Shown here: positions 1 to 12,295 of the stretch, piece after piece
Numbering within the stretch: position 1 is the stretch's first letter
How the letters are laid out: every line of letters begins with the position of its first letter
Source: Malus domestica
Taxonomy: Eukaryota > Streptophyta > Magnoliopsida > Rosales > Rosaceae
Direction of reading: 5' to 3'
Assembly (NCBI RefSeq): GCF_042453785.1
Contig: NC_091671.1
Coordinates: forward strand, 8,936,001-9,000,000
Length of the DNA stretch: 64,000 nucleotides
The notes under the pieces: model-generated
Databases searched by the model: none
Told to the model about the DNA's origin: nothing
Seen by the model: only the letters and a program-made list of their open reading frames with translations
Program-made: the position numbers and the translations under genes

Positions 1-655
1 TCTCTTTTCGCTGACACATCTTCCGTTGGCATCAACAACACTGTGAAAGCAATCGTTGATATCTTAAGTCGGCATAGATAGCTCTGTCATCGTAGAATCA
101 GCCGGTCTCGCATTATCTTCCGTTGGCATCAACAGCACTGCGGCAAGGACGGTTGGTTACCTATCCCAGTCTCGGTCGAGAAGGATTTCCGAATCCTTAT
201 TGATTGAGGTCATCTCATTAGCCTTCTCGGTGAAGTGAGGTGTTACAGTTTATTGAGCTCGGCGCATTGTATGCCGAGTTATTTTATGATTGGATACTCC
301 CAAGTGAGATTTAGAGTTCGGCATTCAGACGGCCGAACCACGTTCACCATTAAGACTTATATTCGCTTTGAGTATTTGTGCCCTTACACTTTTGTGTCGA
401 TTCGGCAAGAGTTTACTCTGACGAATAACATCACTGTGACCGAATCCGACGACGGCGATTCGTGAACTTCGTAAGAATAGTAACCTTGTCTTCAGGTTCG
501 AGAGCCCAAGAGGCCGATACGTGTTCCTTTCTCGGCCACAATCGCAAGACGCAGAAGTACCGAGTTCGGCCAACAAGTTGGCACGCCCCGTATTCACCGA
601 AGGACGTAGTTAGCTTATAGATTATTCGACTTGCGCGCCACGTAGGCTTGGTAGT
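1..655. other. LTR-like repeat sequence, unassigned
   Basis: This stretch is richer in G+C and CpG than the DNA that follows and has no convincing gene. A phrase of about 25 bp (atcttccgttggcatcaaca) occurs twice, near 20 and near 112. Motifs such as cggccga and ctcggt recur, and the right end (gcgcgccacgtaggcttgg) resembles the end of plant LTRs. It is probably the remnant of a long terminal repeat whose left part lies outside the window. The family cannot be named from sequence alone, and the short open frames across it look incidental. Confidence 0.35.
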
Positions 656-764
656 TTTTAGGGTCAATAATAATAAACAGTAACGATAGAAACAAAGAAG
701 GGATAAAAATGGAATAACACTGTAGTATAAACAGTGTTTTTGGCAATTTTCTCTTTTAGTGTGT

Positions 765-1005
765 GTATATATAATTTGCATAGTATGTACCACCGTGAGA
801 AAGATGACACGTAATACAACAACAACAAAACAATAAGAACTACTAAATCTTATTCTATTAAGCATGGGTTAGCTGTATAAATTCTAAAATATCAGTTTGG
901 TGATAAGTTTTTCTTTACCATCGTACTCCATATCTTTTCTTTACCATTTCTTCCCAAATGTTCATACTTCCTCTACCCTTTGAACTAACCCAAGAAACAT
1001 AAACT
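765..1005 (-). mobile_element. LINE 3' tail fragment (non-LTR retrotransposon)
   Basis: Read on the minus strand, this matches the 3' ends of the LINE copies at about 15.4 kb and 19.3-20.1 kb. It has the block equivalent to the last RT-downstream residues, then the TTG/GTT-rich tail (acaacaacaac on the plus strand) and the phrase gcatagtatgta. It sits directly upstream of the leader of the rhomboid gene, so it may contribute to that gene's promoter. Only the non-catalytic tail is left. Confidence 0.6.
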
Positions 1006-1191
1006 TTTTTTTTTTTTTTAAATCCCCAAAAAGTAGAAAAAAAAGAGGCAAAATTCAGAGCCCATTTCATTCAATTTTGTCCCACATTTTGATTTCGATG
1101 AGATTCGAATCAAAACCCAAATGGGGTTTCTGGGTCTGAATCCAAATTTTTGATTGAAGACAAAAAAAAAACGAAAAAAGGGGAGATTTTT

Positions 1192-4100
1192 ATGGAGAGA
1201 GGCCAACCTGCTGCGCCGAGCAGCTTAGAGATAAAGGTGGTGAGTCCACGGCGGAGCGACAACGTTGTGCACCCGGCGGGACAGCCTCCGGAGACGACGA
1301 CGCCGCGGCAGTCCTTCAGCGACTACAGCCCGTTGAAGAGGTGGGTGTCATGGCTGGTGCCGTCGATTGTGGTGGCCAACATTGTGGTTTTTGTGGTGAC
1401 CATGTTCGTGAACGATTTCCCCAAGAACTCCGACACTTGCATTGGTCGGTTCCTCGGCCGCCTCTCCTTTCAGCCCTTCAAGGAAAACCACGTAAAGCTT
1501 TCACTCTTTTATTTGTTGGGGTTTGGAGTTTTGGATTGAAATTTGTGTTTTGGGATTTATTGGGCATTTACATGGGGAAATTTGGAAAATTTTAGTTGTG
1601 GATTGTGGGGAACTGCCGGAGTGGCGGCGAACCCGTTTGTGTGTTTTTTGGTGAAACTATGATGAGGAGGGTTGGATAGTTGGATTGGTTTAGTTGTGAA
1701 ATTAGAGTGGGATCAATCAAGGTTGAGACTTTTTTAGGTAAGAGTAATTGTGAAAGTTATGTTTTTAACATGTTTTTGGTAAATTTTATGACTTGGTGGA
1801 TCTAGAATTTTGGTTATATTACATATATTTGTAAAGAAAACAGTTGAACTGCATGAAGCTTGATGTAATTCTGCTTTTAATCAATGTTGGACTTGGGAAC
1901 CCTAGTAAGTGAATCTACGATTAGTTGAGAAACTTAAAGGAGCTTGACGGGTAATGAGGGTTTATGTATTTAGTGACATTCAGGCAATGCTTGATGTCTA
2001 TTTGATGTCGGCATATTGGAAATGCTTGAACAAAGAAGAAGGGTGCTTGAAGAGCTGCAAGTAGTGAACTATTTGGCTTGATTAGATTGCTATGTTAACC
2101 AAAATGTACCCTGTAATATGTTACAGGGTTAAAGTTTTACAGTAGTGTTCTTTAGCGATTTAGTTTCAAAATTTTTGTTCGACTTTCCTTGCTCTGTGAG
2201 GTCAATGTTAGAATGATTATGGAAAAATGAAATTGTTTGTCCTAATATCTCTGGTAAGAGCGGGTATGCGTTCTTCAAGGACTTGTTTGTCATTCTTTAA
2301 AGCTGTTTAATGTGCTCATTTCAGTATGTATCATCCAAAGTCTATAACTGCTAAAAATAGCACTACAAGGGCGAGGGAGCTATCATCTGTATGGAAATAA
2401 GAGCTATAGACATGCCCCATAAGGGTCAATAGGTCTCAGCTGCACATCTAAGTATCTAACTTGTTTCTCATGTGTTTTCATCCTGAAGGTTAGAAAAGAT
2501 GGGTGCTCTAGACGTTCAGAGAGTGGTTCATCGACACCAGGGATGGCGGCTGATCTCATGTATGTGGTTACATGCTGGAGTTTTCCACGTGCTTGCCAAT
2601 ATGTTGAGTCTTGTATTCATTGGAATTCCGCTTGAGCAAGAATTTGGTTTTGGTATGCATATGGATTTTTGGCTTCATGTATGTTATCATGCATGTATAG
2701 CCACATCCATAAATGTTTGTAGTAAAAGATAAAGCACATGACATAAATTGTAGAATAATAAATTAGTTACCAAGTGCAAAACTTCTTTCATAAATCTAGA
2801 AGAGAAACACTTTCCGGATGGTTTCATCTACCTTGCGATTAATCTACAGAGGATTTCTATGCATTTGTTTATTGAATTGTAATCCTAGAGTAGTGGTCAT
2901 GTAGTGCTGGTTGCATTATAACTTTCACCAGTATGTTGCTAGGTTTGATGGAAACAAGAGGACGTTTTATTCAGCGGTGAGCAAAGAAAAGAGTTTATAC
3001 ACCGAAGATGGGGTTCAAACTTTAGTTTTAGACATAGTATTTCATTTTATAGAATAAAATTGCTTGAAAAAGAAGCTGAGAGATTATTTCAGTTTTCCAT
3101 CACATATGTGGGAACAAGGATTGTTTTGGATATCCTGTACATGTAGACATAGCGCCTCATTTTGAAATGTTTTGAGATGCCGTCTATTCGAAAAGATTGA
3201 AAAACTAATAGTTTGATGCTGATCTACATCTGTACATCATGTACAGTTGTTTTGATGAAATGTTTTAACTAATTGGTTTGAAATTCTAATGTTTTCCTGA
3301 TTTGTTCTTCTGCAGTTCGAATTGGTTTCCTATATCTCATGTCTGGTTTTGGTGGGAGTTTGCTTTCAGCTCTTTTTATTCAATATGGTATTTATGTTGG
3401 TGCTTCTGTTGCACTTTTTGGTTTACTCGGAAGCATGCTTTCAGAGTTCATATCAAATTGGACAATGTATGTAAATAAGGTAAATAAAGTTTCTGTATAC
3501 TCAACGATGCACCTCTTTATAGTATGTGCACGACCCTTTGATCTTACAGTTTCAGATTTCTATCCGCAGTTAGCAGTATTGCTTACTTTCCTTTTCATCA
3601 TCATAATAAACTTAGCAGTGGGAATTCTACCACACGTGGACAACTTTGCTCATATTGGAGGATTTGTCTCCAGATTTCTTCTTGGATTTTTTTTTTGATC
3701 CGCCCCCAATTTAACTGGCTTACCCAAAGGAATGCTCCCCCTGGATGTGTTACTACTCCAGTTAAATCTAAACACAAGACGTATCAATATGTCTTGTGGG
3801 TCCTCTCTTTGATACTATCAGTTGTTGGGTAAGCTCCTCCTCGATCTCTGAAATTTAATTGTTTGACTTCATGAACCTAATCGATTCCCTGCATGAGAAT
3901 CTGGTAGGCACAGTTGATGCGTGCACATTTTTTTATTTTTTTTATCAAATCAGAGAACTTGATTTTGTGTAGATATGTAGATATCATGCGTCCTGCAATA
4001 TGTCTTCATTATTGTCATTGCGAATAGTCTCTGTATCTGCTTGTTTCTGATCAGAATGGTTTGGAGAAGGCATTGTGTTATCGCTATTCTCTTTGTAGTA

Positions 4101-4404
4101 CTAATTGGCCACTTTGTTGATATTGGCTTCTACTTTGTTGTTTTGGGTTGGTATGTGTTGGCAGTACTTTGTTGTTTTGTTATTGGAAATAAAAGTTCAT
4201 TTTCCTCGTATCTGCGTAGTATCAGAATATGCAGGCATTTTCTAACAGTCGTCATGTTTTTGACAGGTATACATTCTTGGCCTGGTTACTCCTTTTCGAG
4301 GGGTCAATCTAAACAATCACTGTTCCTGGTGTCATTATTTGAGCAGTGTCCCTACGTCAAAATGGAATTGCGAGTCACAAAATATTTATTGTTTGGTAAA
4401 TTAA
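1192..4404 (+). pseudogene. rhomboid-like intramembrane protease gene (RBL type), damaged
   Basis: Exons by splice signals and conservation: 1192-1491, 2489-2652, 3316-3479, 3570-3828, 4267-4404. Exon 1 gives a charged N-terminus and the first membrane helix (about residues 50-70). Exon 2 has the family motif [14 protein letters not shown]. Exon 3 has the catalytic-serine motif as [11 protein letters not shown], and exon 4 has the catalytic histidine in AHIGGF. The last exon keeps the Cys-rich tail (NHCSWCHYLSS). There are several lesions. The segment after FQPFKEN that plant rhomboids normally carry (NPL-GPSSST) is missing, equal to about 23 nt. A run of ten T at 3687-3696 shifts the frame so that translation stops at once. 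Two extra bases appear at the start of exon 5. The glycine after the catalytic serine is valine. The protein would sit in Golgi or plastid membranes. Probably a pseudogene, unless the T-run is a sequencing error. Confidence 0.75.
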
Positions 4405-4491
4405 CTTCTGCCTTAATATTTGATAGATGGAAGTGCTTGCTTATTGATACGATCATGGATTCAGTCGTTCTAGTTTGGCGTGCTGTTTAAT

Positions 4492-4840
4492 CTAGCAAGG
4501 TTCTCACAACTGACCAGCATAAAAGCTTCAACAAATCAGACAAGTTCCGCTGGAATAAATGGAACAATTGGTTATGTGGTTTTAGGTAAATATTCACATC
4601 CTCTCCACAATATCCTTTTTTTTTAATTTTTAAATTTTGCATAATTAAACTATTTTGTTCTCAATTTGCTAACAATATTTTCCGATGTTTGAATGGCAGA
4701 GGCGTTAATAACTGGATATGTCTACAGTTTTGAAATTCTATTGCAGGAGATGTTTACAAGGAAGGGACCCACTGACAACGTGTTTAATGGGGACTTAAAC
4801 CTTCATGTTACAATTTTCAATCAATGCTCTCGAGTCTTGA
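4492..4840 (+). pseudogene. receptor-kinase (LRR-XII) C-terminal kinase fragment
   Basis: Two short pieces match the end of the intact-looking kinase downstream. From 4492, ARFSQLTSIKASTNQTSS..INGTIGYV corresponds to the activation loop just before the conserved intron. After an intron-like gap, 4699-4830 gives YSFEILLQEMFTRKGPTDNV, the region after the APE motif. There is no ATP-binding lobe, catalytic loop or ectodomain. The remnant starts just after the last rhomboid exon and is likely debris of a tandem duplication. The sequence from 4840 to 5050 holds nothing recognisable. Confidence 0.8.
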
Positions 4841-5053
4841 ACCAAATGTTTTTTCATTTTGGATGGTTGCCAAATGTTTCCAGTGAGCTTCTGAAGTCAA
4901 GGTGCTTTAAGGGTCTTGGTCCTTGGCGTACCGAAAGTGCCAGACAATAGGTCCTAGTAGTGGAAGTAAGCTAGTGAAGTCGTCTAAAAAAACAAGCCAA
5001 AGTTGTTCCTCCTATGATCCTATCCTTCTATAAATTTCGTTGTGGTGTAACAA

Positions 5054-8000
5054 ATGGAACTCACCAAATTCGCAACTCAACACCCATCTCTCTATTTCTT
5101 TCTGCTTCTCTCTCTTGTTATATGGTTAACTAGATCAGAAATGGGGGTTTTGGTTGTGAAATTGATCTTAATATACTTGCTTTTCGGTGCAGTGTTCGTT
5201 TGCTGTAGGAGCTCCCTGCAATCGGGACTCGGAGGGAATGTGACAGATAGGCTGGCACTGCTTGCCATCAAAGCTCAAATAAAGCAAGATCTCCATAATT
5301 ACAACGTGATGAGCTCCTGGAACGAATCCACGCACTTTTGCATGTGGCATGGTGTGACGTGCAGTCGACGACATCGCCAAAGGGTCACTAACCTGGACCT
5401 GCAATCTCAACTTCTGGTAGGGAAACTATCTCCAAACATAGGAAATCTGAGTTTTCTAAGGGAGCTGCGGCTGCGAAATAACAGCTTCAGTCATGAAATT
5501 CCTCCACAAATTGGGAATTTGCGTAGATTGCAGGTATTGCGATTAGACGTTAACTCGTTTAGTGGCAGTATTCCACACAATATATCATATTGCTTCAACC
5601 TTATCAAAGTGCATTTCACTCGCAACATGTTGGTGGGTAAAATTCCTTCAGAAATTGGATTGCTGTCGAAACTGGAAATCTTTGTATTGGAAAATAATAA
5701 TGTAACGGGACAGGTCCCTCCTTCCTTAGGGAACCTTTCGTCTCTCCAGGTACTAAGTCTTGCTAGTACTAACTTGATGGGAAACATCCCCAGTTCTCTT
5801 GGCCAATTGAAAAAATTAACCTTCTTGGGATTGGGGTTAAATCAGTTGTCTGGTAGCATCCCTTCCTCCATTTATAACCTCTCTTCTCTTGTTACATTTG
5901 AAATGTCATCGAACCAAATTCAAGGGAGTATTCCATCAGATATTGGCAAAAGTCTTCCTAATCTCGAAGTCTTCAGCGTCTCCACAAACCAATTCACTGG
6001 GTCCATACCTCCCTCAATATTCAACGTCACAAGTGTTTGGTTCTTTGATGTTGGGAGTAACAACCTAATCGGACAGGTACCGAATCTCCAAAAGCTTCAC
6101 AACCTCCTGCATTTCAACATTCAACTTAATAATATTGGAAGCGGTAAAGATGGTGACTTAAGTTTTCTCTCGGACTTGACCAATGCCACCCAGTTACAAT
6201 GGTTGATTATTAACGACAACAATTTTGGAGGGACATTGCCGATGTCAGTATGCAATCTCTCAACCAAACTTCACACGTTTTGGGTTGGCAATAACCGAAT
6301 ATATGGAAGCATCCCATCTGGGATAGGGAACCTGGTGAGCTTGGAATCGTTGCTTTGGGAGAATAATAGCTTCACAGGTAACATCCCCTCTGACATGGGT
6401 AAGCTTTCAAACCTTGGAAAATTAGAAATCTTCATGAACAAATTATCAGGAAATATTCCGTCATCCTTAAGAAATTTAACCAAGTTATTCCATCTTATGT
6501 TGGATGAAAATTATCTTGAGGGCAGCATTCCTTTAGGTCTGGGGGAATGCCATGGGTTGCAATTGTTGAATCTTTCTTATAACCTTCTTAATGGCCCAAT
6601 ACCCAAACAAGTTTTTGGACTCTCCTCCCTATCGATTTCTTTGGACTTGTCTAATAACCTCTTCACAGGTTCCCTTCCCCTGGAGGTTGGGAATTTCCAT
6701 AGTCTAAGTGAACTGTATCTTTCTGATAACATGTTATCTGGAGAACTCCCCAGTAGCCTGGGTGGTTGTGAGAGTTTAGAAGTCCTGCATTTGCAAGGAA
6801 ACTTCTTCAACGGGTCCATTCCTTTGTCTATGAGTTCAGTGAAAGGGATTCAAGATCTAGACCTTTCTCGCAATAATTTTTCAGGTGAAATTCCACATTT
6901 TTTAGAAAGCTTTAGAATCCTGAATAATCTGAACTTATCATTCAATCAATTTTGGGGAGAGGTACCAACTGGAGGTGTTTTTAAAAATGCGAGTGCTATT
7001 TCAGTTGTTGGCAACACTAATCTGTGCAGCCCTGTTGCTAATTTAAAGCTTCCCAAGTGCAAGTCTAAAGAGACCAAGAAACGAAGATTGTCTCATAGCT
7101 TGAAACTAATACTCCCTTTAGTATTTGAATTTACTCTTCTAGGAATAGCCATGGTGTTCTCCTATTTCTTTCTTTGTTCATCAAGGAAGACAAGGAAAGA
7201 AATTTCATTGAGCACTTTGGGGAACACTATTTTGCAAGTGTCATTTGCTACTCTGCTCAAAGCTACTGACGGGTTCTCAGAGGCTAATTTAATTGGTGCT
7301 GGTAGTTATGGGTCTGTGTACAAGGGAGTTCTTGATGATGATGATAAAGCTCAACTTGTTGCCGTGAAGGTGTTTAACTTGTTACGCCATGGAGCTTCGA
7401 GGAGTTTCATAGCCGAATGTGAAGCTTTGAGAAATATTAGGCATCGAAATCTTGTCAAGATTATAACTGTGTGTTCAAGTGTTGATTTTCATGGTAATGA
7501 TTTCAAGGCTCTAGTTTATGAGTTCATAAACAACGGGAGCTTAGAGGAGTGGCTGCATCCACCTACTGGAACTGAAGAGTTAAGAGATCATATACCCAAT
7601 AAGTTAAGTCTTCTTCAGAGGCTAGAAATTGTCATTGGTGTTGCTTGTGCACTAGATTATCTTCATAATCATTGTGAAACGCTAATAGTTCATTGTGATC
7701 TCAAGCCAAGCAACGTTATCTTGGACAACGAATTAACTGGGCATGTTTCTGACTTTGGATTAACAAGGTTTCTCTCACAAGTAAGGAGTAATGTTGCAAC
7801 AATTCAGAGTCAGACAAGTTCCGTTGGAATAAGAGGAACAATTGGTTATATAGCTCCAGGTATATATATCTGTTAGATATACACTTCATTATATTTCCTT
7901 TTTTTTATTTTGGAGTATTGAATTTACAAAATTTAAACTGAACCATTTATACACAAATGTGATGTTTGAATTGTAGAGTATGGCATGGGGAGTGAGGTGA

Positions 8001-8343
8001 AAATGAGTGGGATGTCTACAGTTTTGGCATTCTCTTGTTGGAGATGTTTACAGGGAAGAGACCCACTGACAACATGTTTAGTGATAGCTTGAACCTTCAT
8101 AATTTTGTCAAGATGGCTCTCCCCGAGCGAGTTACTGAGATTGCAGACGCACCACTTCTTCAAGGAGGCACGAACGAGAATCCCAATCAATGTAGTGCGA
8201 GGATTCATAAAGTTGAGGTGTGCTTGGATTCAATATTTAGAATTGGAATTGCTTGTTCTGCTGAATTCGCAACAGATCGACTAAAGAATATCAATGATGC
8301 TGCATCTGAACTTCATTCCATTAGGAATACTTTTCTTGGATAG
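5054..8343 (+). CDS. LRR receptor-like kinase, subfamily XII (Xa21/EFR/FLS2-like), frameshifted in kinase
   Basis: Exon 1 is 5054-7859 and exon 2 is 7977-8343, with the single phase-1 intron within APE typical of this subfamily. The start at 5054 gives a hydrophobic leader; Met at 5141 is an alternative with its own signal-like helix. The LRR N-cap ([29 protein letters not shown]) is followed by about 20 plant-type LRRs (GxIPxxIGNLxxL), a membrane helix near residues 682-706, and a kinase with [17 protein letters not shown] (Lys about 771), HCDLKPSN and DFG. HCD instead of HRD marks a non-RD kinase, the class that senses microbial peptides. Around 8009-8012 one G is missing (AGTGGGATG where relatives have AGTGGGGATG), so the spliced frame stops at 8090-8092. 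Beyond the shift the sequence reads normally to TAG at 8341-8343. Either a recent pseudogene or an assembly error. Confidence 0.85.
7860..7976 (+). other. conserved phase-1 intron of the LRR receptor kinase
   Basis: The intron is bounded by CCAG|gtatat and ttgtag|AGTATG. It splits the Glu codon of the APE motif, the standard intron position in LRR-XII kinases. If it is retained, translation ends 16 bases inside it. Confidence 0.85.
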
Positions 8344-8559
8344 AAACTCTTTTTTATGTGCTTTTGTGATAGAGAAATTTCATGTACTGCCTGTGAAGTC
8401 TAGCTTTTATGTTACCACAGTAGATGTGAAAGTTTGCAATGTAAATAATCACCAATGAGGTTCATTGTGTGAAGAGTGTATTACTACTTCTTGTACTTTG
8501 TTTTATTGTGTAATATTCAGATCGATTAAAGTCTAGTTCGTGCCACGAAATTGTTGAAG

Positions 8560-9400
8560 ATTCACATTGACGAATTCCAAATTTTTGAAAGATTCATAAC
8601 CTCAAGACCCTCAACATTCAATAAAATCATCTTGGGAGCTGTAAAGATGGTGAGTTGAGTATCCTATCAGACTTGACCACCATTAGTGTTAGGTGTTTTC
8701 GAAAATCAAAGTGCTATTTCAATTGTTGACAACACCAGATTCTGCAAAGGAATTCCTAATCTCAAGCTGCGCAATTGCAAGTCTAAAGAGCTCCAAGAAA
8801 AGAAGATTAGCTTATAGCTTGAAATTAATAATCCTTTTAGTATGCGGACTTGATGTACTTGCAAGTGTCATTTGCTACTTTCTCAAAAGCCACTGATCAG
8901 TTTTCTTCAGTTAATTTAACTGGTGTTGGCAGTTTCGAGTTTGTATTCAAAAGGGTTCTTTATGCTGACAATAGAGCTCTGCTTGTACTTGTAGCTATGA
9001 AGGTGTTTAGCATGTTACGTCACGGAGCATCAAAGAGTTTCATAGCCGAATATGAGGCTTTGAGAAATATCAAGCATCAAAATCGCGTCAAGGTCATATC
9101 TACATGTTTTCTCAATGATTTTTTGAAGGCTCTAGTTTATGAGTTGATACAGCAAAGGAGTTTAGAGGAGTGGCTGCCTGATTTGCATCCACCTCTTGTA
9201 ATTGAAGAGGTAAGAGATCAACACACCCAAGAATTAATATCTTCTTCAAACGCTAGATATTGTTATTGGTGTTGCTATTGTGCACTGGATTATTTTCATA
9301 ACCATAGCGAACATCGATTGTTTATTGTGATCTAAAGTCAAGCAATGTTCTTTTAAACACCAAGGTGACTGGACATGTTTATTGAAAGTGGACTAATCTC
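8560..9400 (+). pseudogene. decayed LRR receptor-kinase copy
   Basis: The remnant begins with mid-LRR sequence equivalent to GSCKDGELSILSDLT near 8637. It then jumps by internal deletion to the post-LRR segment (VFENQSAISIVDNT, GIPNLKLRNCKSKEL) and after another deletion to a kinase N-lobe. The open stretch 8862-9335 reads SFATFSKATDQFSSVNLTGVGSFEFVF, where the P-loop has lost its glycines, followed by AMKVFSMLRHGASKSF. Frameshifts break it before the catalytic loop, which survives only as YCDLKSSNVLL near 9325-9350, where relatives have HCDLKPSN. Non-functional; a tandem relative of the gene at 5054. Confidence 0.85.
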
Positions 9401-11485
9401 ATACTGTTACTTATTTGAACTCCTCCATATAAGTGAAGGGGATTGGGTTCTAGTTGGTTGGTATGGTTACTAGGGTTTGCAAATGGCCATTTTTTTGTAG
9501 AATTTTAACCCCATTTTTAAAGCCCATGGGCTATAACAAATCAAGGTTGTCTAGCTATCAATATTCGCCATGTGCATTCTGAATTCAAATCCAATGGTTT
9601 TAGCAGTCGTTCTACCAATCTTGACAATAAAAGAGTTTCTATTAAACCCGCAAAAATGAAAATTCTTAGCCGTTCATTAATGAATCTGAATTTAGATTTA
9701 TTACAATTGACAGAGATTTTTTTTTTTTGGGCAATCAATAGGATACTAACAAATATGTTTTTAAAACAAAAATACGTCACGATAATGTGACTTATAGTCG
9801 TGTTACAAACCTTTTAACTTATTGACCTATCTTTAACGTACTCCAATTATTATTGTCCTCCAATTGATAGTATTTAATGAATTACATCATAAATTGTTCT
9901 CAAAATATTAATGACCAAAGCAAATAAGCTTGATTGAGTTATAAATTTATTGTGAGCCAATTGGTACAGTTAGGAGAAAAATCAATTTTGTTCATAATTT
10001 TCATTTCTTCCAATTAAACAAGAGGCTATATAAGGGAAGTTCCAAAGGATACGGTGGTGTAATTTGGTCCATGAATTGTCTCTTCCAATTTGCATGCATG
10101 CGGTGGGTGACTAACTCCTAAATAATTCTCATTACCAAGCAAATTAAATACCATTAATTAAGAGCTTAAATACTCTTTAATTATTACCTCCCTATTTTGC
10201 TTTTGCAATTAGGAAGCTTTCCCCTTTTGTGTACAATATTATAGGAATATTTGTGTTCTCCACACTCAAATGATGGTGATGTTCACTACCTTATTTATCA
10301 CCATTATATGAGTTTAATACCTTGGATAGATATAAATCTCAAAATTTAAACTCATCAAACGATAATAAATAAGATCGTAAGCATTACCACCACTTGAGAG
10401 TGGTGACTAAAAACACCTCAATAATATAAGTAGTTAAGTTAGTTGGTGTGGTAGTTGGTCTTTAGCAAGCTTCTTATAGAAAATAAGAATCTAGGTACTT
10501 TGGCCGTTTTGCAGAAGAAAAAGAAAGAAAGGGGCATTTGACGTTTGGACAGACATAGTGATGGTGCTAGCTGCACCTGCTTCTTGGTTGAGAAAGGGCT
10601 AATTTGCACCCTTTGGATATTATGATGCCAATTTGCTTGGTTGAGAAACTTGTGGCTTTTCTAATGGAGATTGCGTAAAGGTGCAAACAATTTGTTAGTG
10701 GTTGTGCAAAATAGGTTTCATATTCGGGAAAATTATGGTCCCTACGTCCAACCAAATAATAAGGTTTTTTTTTGAGATAATGCATGCCAACTTGAGCATT
10801 ATAGTGTTCATGATTTTTTTTTTTTTTGTCGAAAGGTAGAAATTATTGAATTCGAATAAAAACATTAACATCTGATGTCAAAGTGTTAAACAGCCACTCT
10901 CGCTCGAGAGAGGCCCAAGTATGGGAGCCCCCCATACAAGATACAAACAAAGCCGCATGATTTTGTTTGCGTCTCTACTTATATTTACTCCATAAAAATA
11001 GGTTAGGTCGGTTGGTAAAGACATTATATCTGCCGCATTCTTACATTCAAGTTTAAATTATTCTCTCGTAAATTATAGCTCATAATATCGTCTTACCAAA
11101 ACTAAAGATTCTTATTTTTAGTGGGATATATTTTGCTTAAATATGTATGTTTGCAACATTAATGAAAACCTCCTCAACGTATGGGGTTTAATTGAATTCT
11201 AACTACCACACCACCCTCATATAATTAGGGCAAGAGGCAAATTTAGGAGGGCTCCCTTCAATCATTTTGTACCCCTGCATTTTATTGTGATTCAATGAAG
11301 CTCCCAGTTAATCAACTGCATCGGCATGTAGGTAGCCCCAAAAATATCCTTAAGTACAACTATAACAAAAGCTTTATAACGGATCGCTCTAAAATTGAAA
11401 CCTCAATCTTAAAATTAACTAGTCCATCGTTCCTAAAATTGTTTGGACAATACTACATTTATTCGAGTGTATTTTATAGACTTTG
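9401..11485. other. intergenic, AT-rich, no gene seen
   Basis: Apart from the small foldback element at about 10262-10400 there is no coding signal. A run of T at 10815-10827 is followed by gtcgaaaggtagaaatt, which looks like the end of a degenerate retroelement. The scattered open frames are short and show no family resemblance. Confidence 0.6.
10262..10402. mobile_element. palindromic MITE
   Basis: The two halves pair with each other. Aatgatggtgatgttcac..ctta on the left and the complement of taagatcgtaagcattaccaccactt on the right share a stem of about 45 bp with mismatches, and the inner arms are atgagtttaa and ttaaactcat. This is a short foldback with no coding capacity. Confidence 0.5.
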
Positions 11486-11975
11486 TTCTAAAAATTCTCG
11501 CCTACGCGCTAGCCGGCTGATCACCGCCTCGATTAATGCTCAGACGTTTGAAAATTAAGAAAGAGCGTCTATACTTATTGAGGCACCCGTCCAGCCCGCC
11601 CACACCCGCCTAGGCACCCACTTAGATTGCGACTCACTTAGAAGAAAATAGATAACTTTTATTTTACATTTTATTTTTTTCAATAAATTGTAAGAGACTT
11701 GTTGAATACTTAATAAATACACATTATTTGCTTGTTCCTCATGTTTTCATAATGTTTCAATACTTCATAATATATATATATATATATATCATTATATTTT
11801 GTAGTTTTTGATTAAATTACATATATTTTAAGTATAAACTGACACTTAATTACATAAAATATAGTAGATTTACTTAAATGTCTAGTTTGCCAAGGCGCCT
11901 GCCTAGGCTCCACTTAGCCGTCTAGGCGCTAGGCCCCAGCCCGCCGTCCGACTAGCGCCTATCATCTTTTAGAAT
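11486..11975. mobile_element. 480-bp repeat with GC-rich ends and AT-rich core (copy 1)
   Basis: Both ends are rich in ggcgcta/ctaggcg motifs (cgcgctagccggc on the left, cgtctaggcgctaggcc on the right) around an AT-rich core holding an (AT)n run at 11769-11789. A second, similar full copy lies in reverse orientation at 52470-52950, and end fragments occur at 40880-41010 and 54420-54990. No coding capacity. It behaves as a non-autonomous transposon family, but class and target duplication could not be fixed. Confidence 0.6.
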
Positions 11976-12059
11976 CTTACTTCAACGAGATTTGTTGCTA
12001 GAATTTAGTAGCTCAAAATTATCTAACAATATAACATCATTTCATACAAAACTTAAACG

Positions 12060-12295
12060 GTATAAATGACAAGTTTTTTTTTCTCTAAAAAAGAGGGACA
12101 ACTGGTGGCAAGTCACGGTTATTCACCCCTTCCAGGGACTAGGAAAACTCACAAATTTCAGTCTCCTCTGGCCACAAGTTTGCTTTCACACCAGCAGCGA
12201 GTTTCGAACCCAAGACCTTCAACTTTTATTTTTAAGAAAACCTCGTAATCCATCCTTTACTATTGGGTCACCAACTCGTGGTTGTATAAATTATA
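12060..12295 (-). mobile_element. tRNA-derived SINE-like element
   Basis: On the minus strand there is a good pol III B box, GGTTCGAAACT, within a frame like that of other SINEs here (ggtcttgggttcgaaactcg), followed by about 150 bp of body ending in a T/A-rich run near 12072. The A box is unclear. Confidence 0.45.

Noticed and set aside
4041..4490. 149-codon frame as a separate gene
   Set aside because: It covers the last intron and final exon of the rhomboid gene; the conserved tail HCSWCHYLSS lies in another frame.
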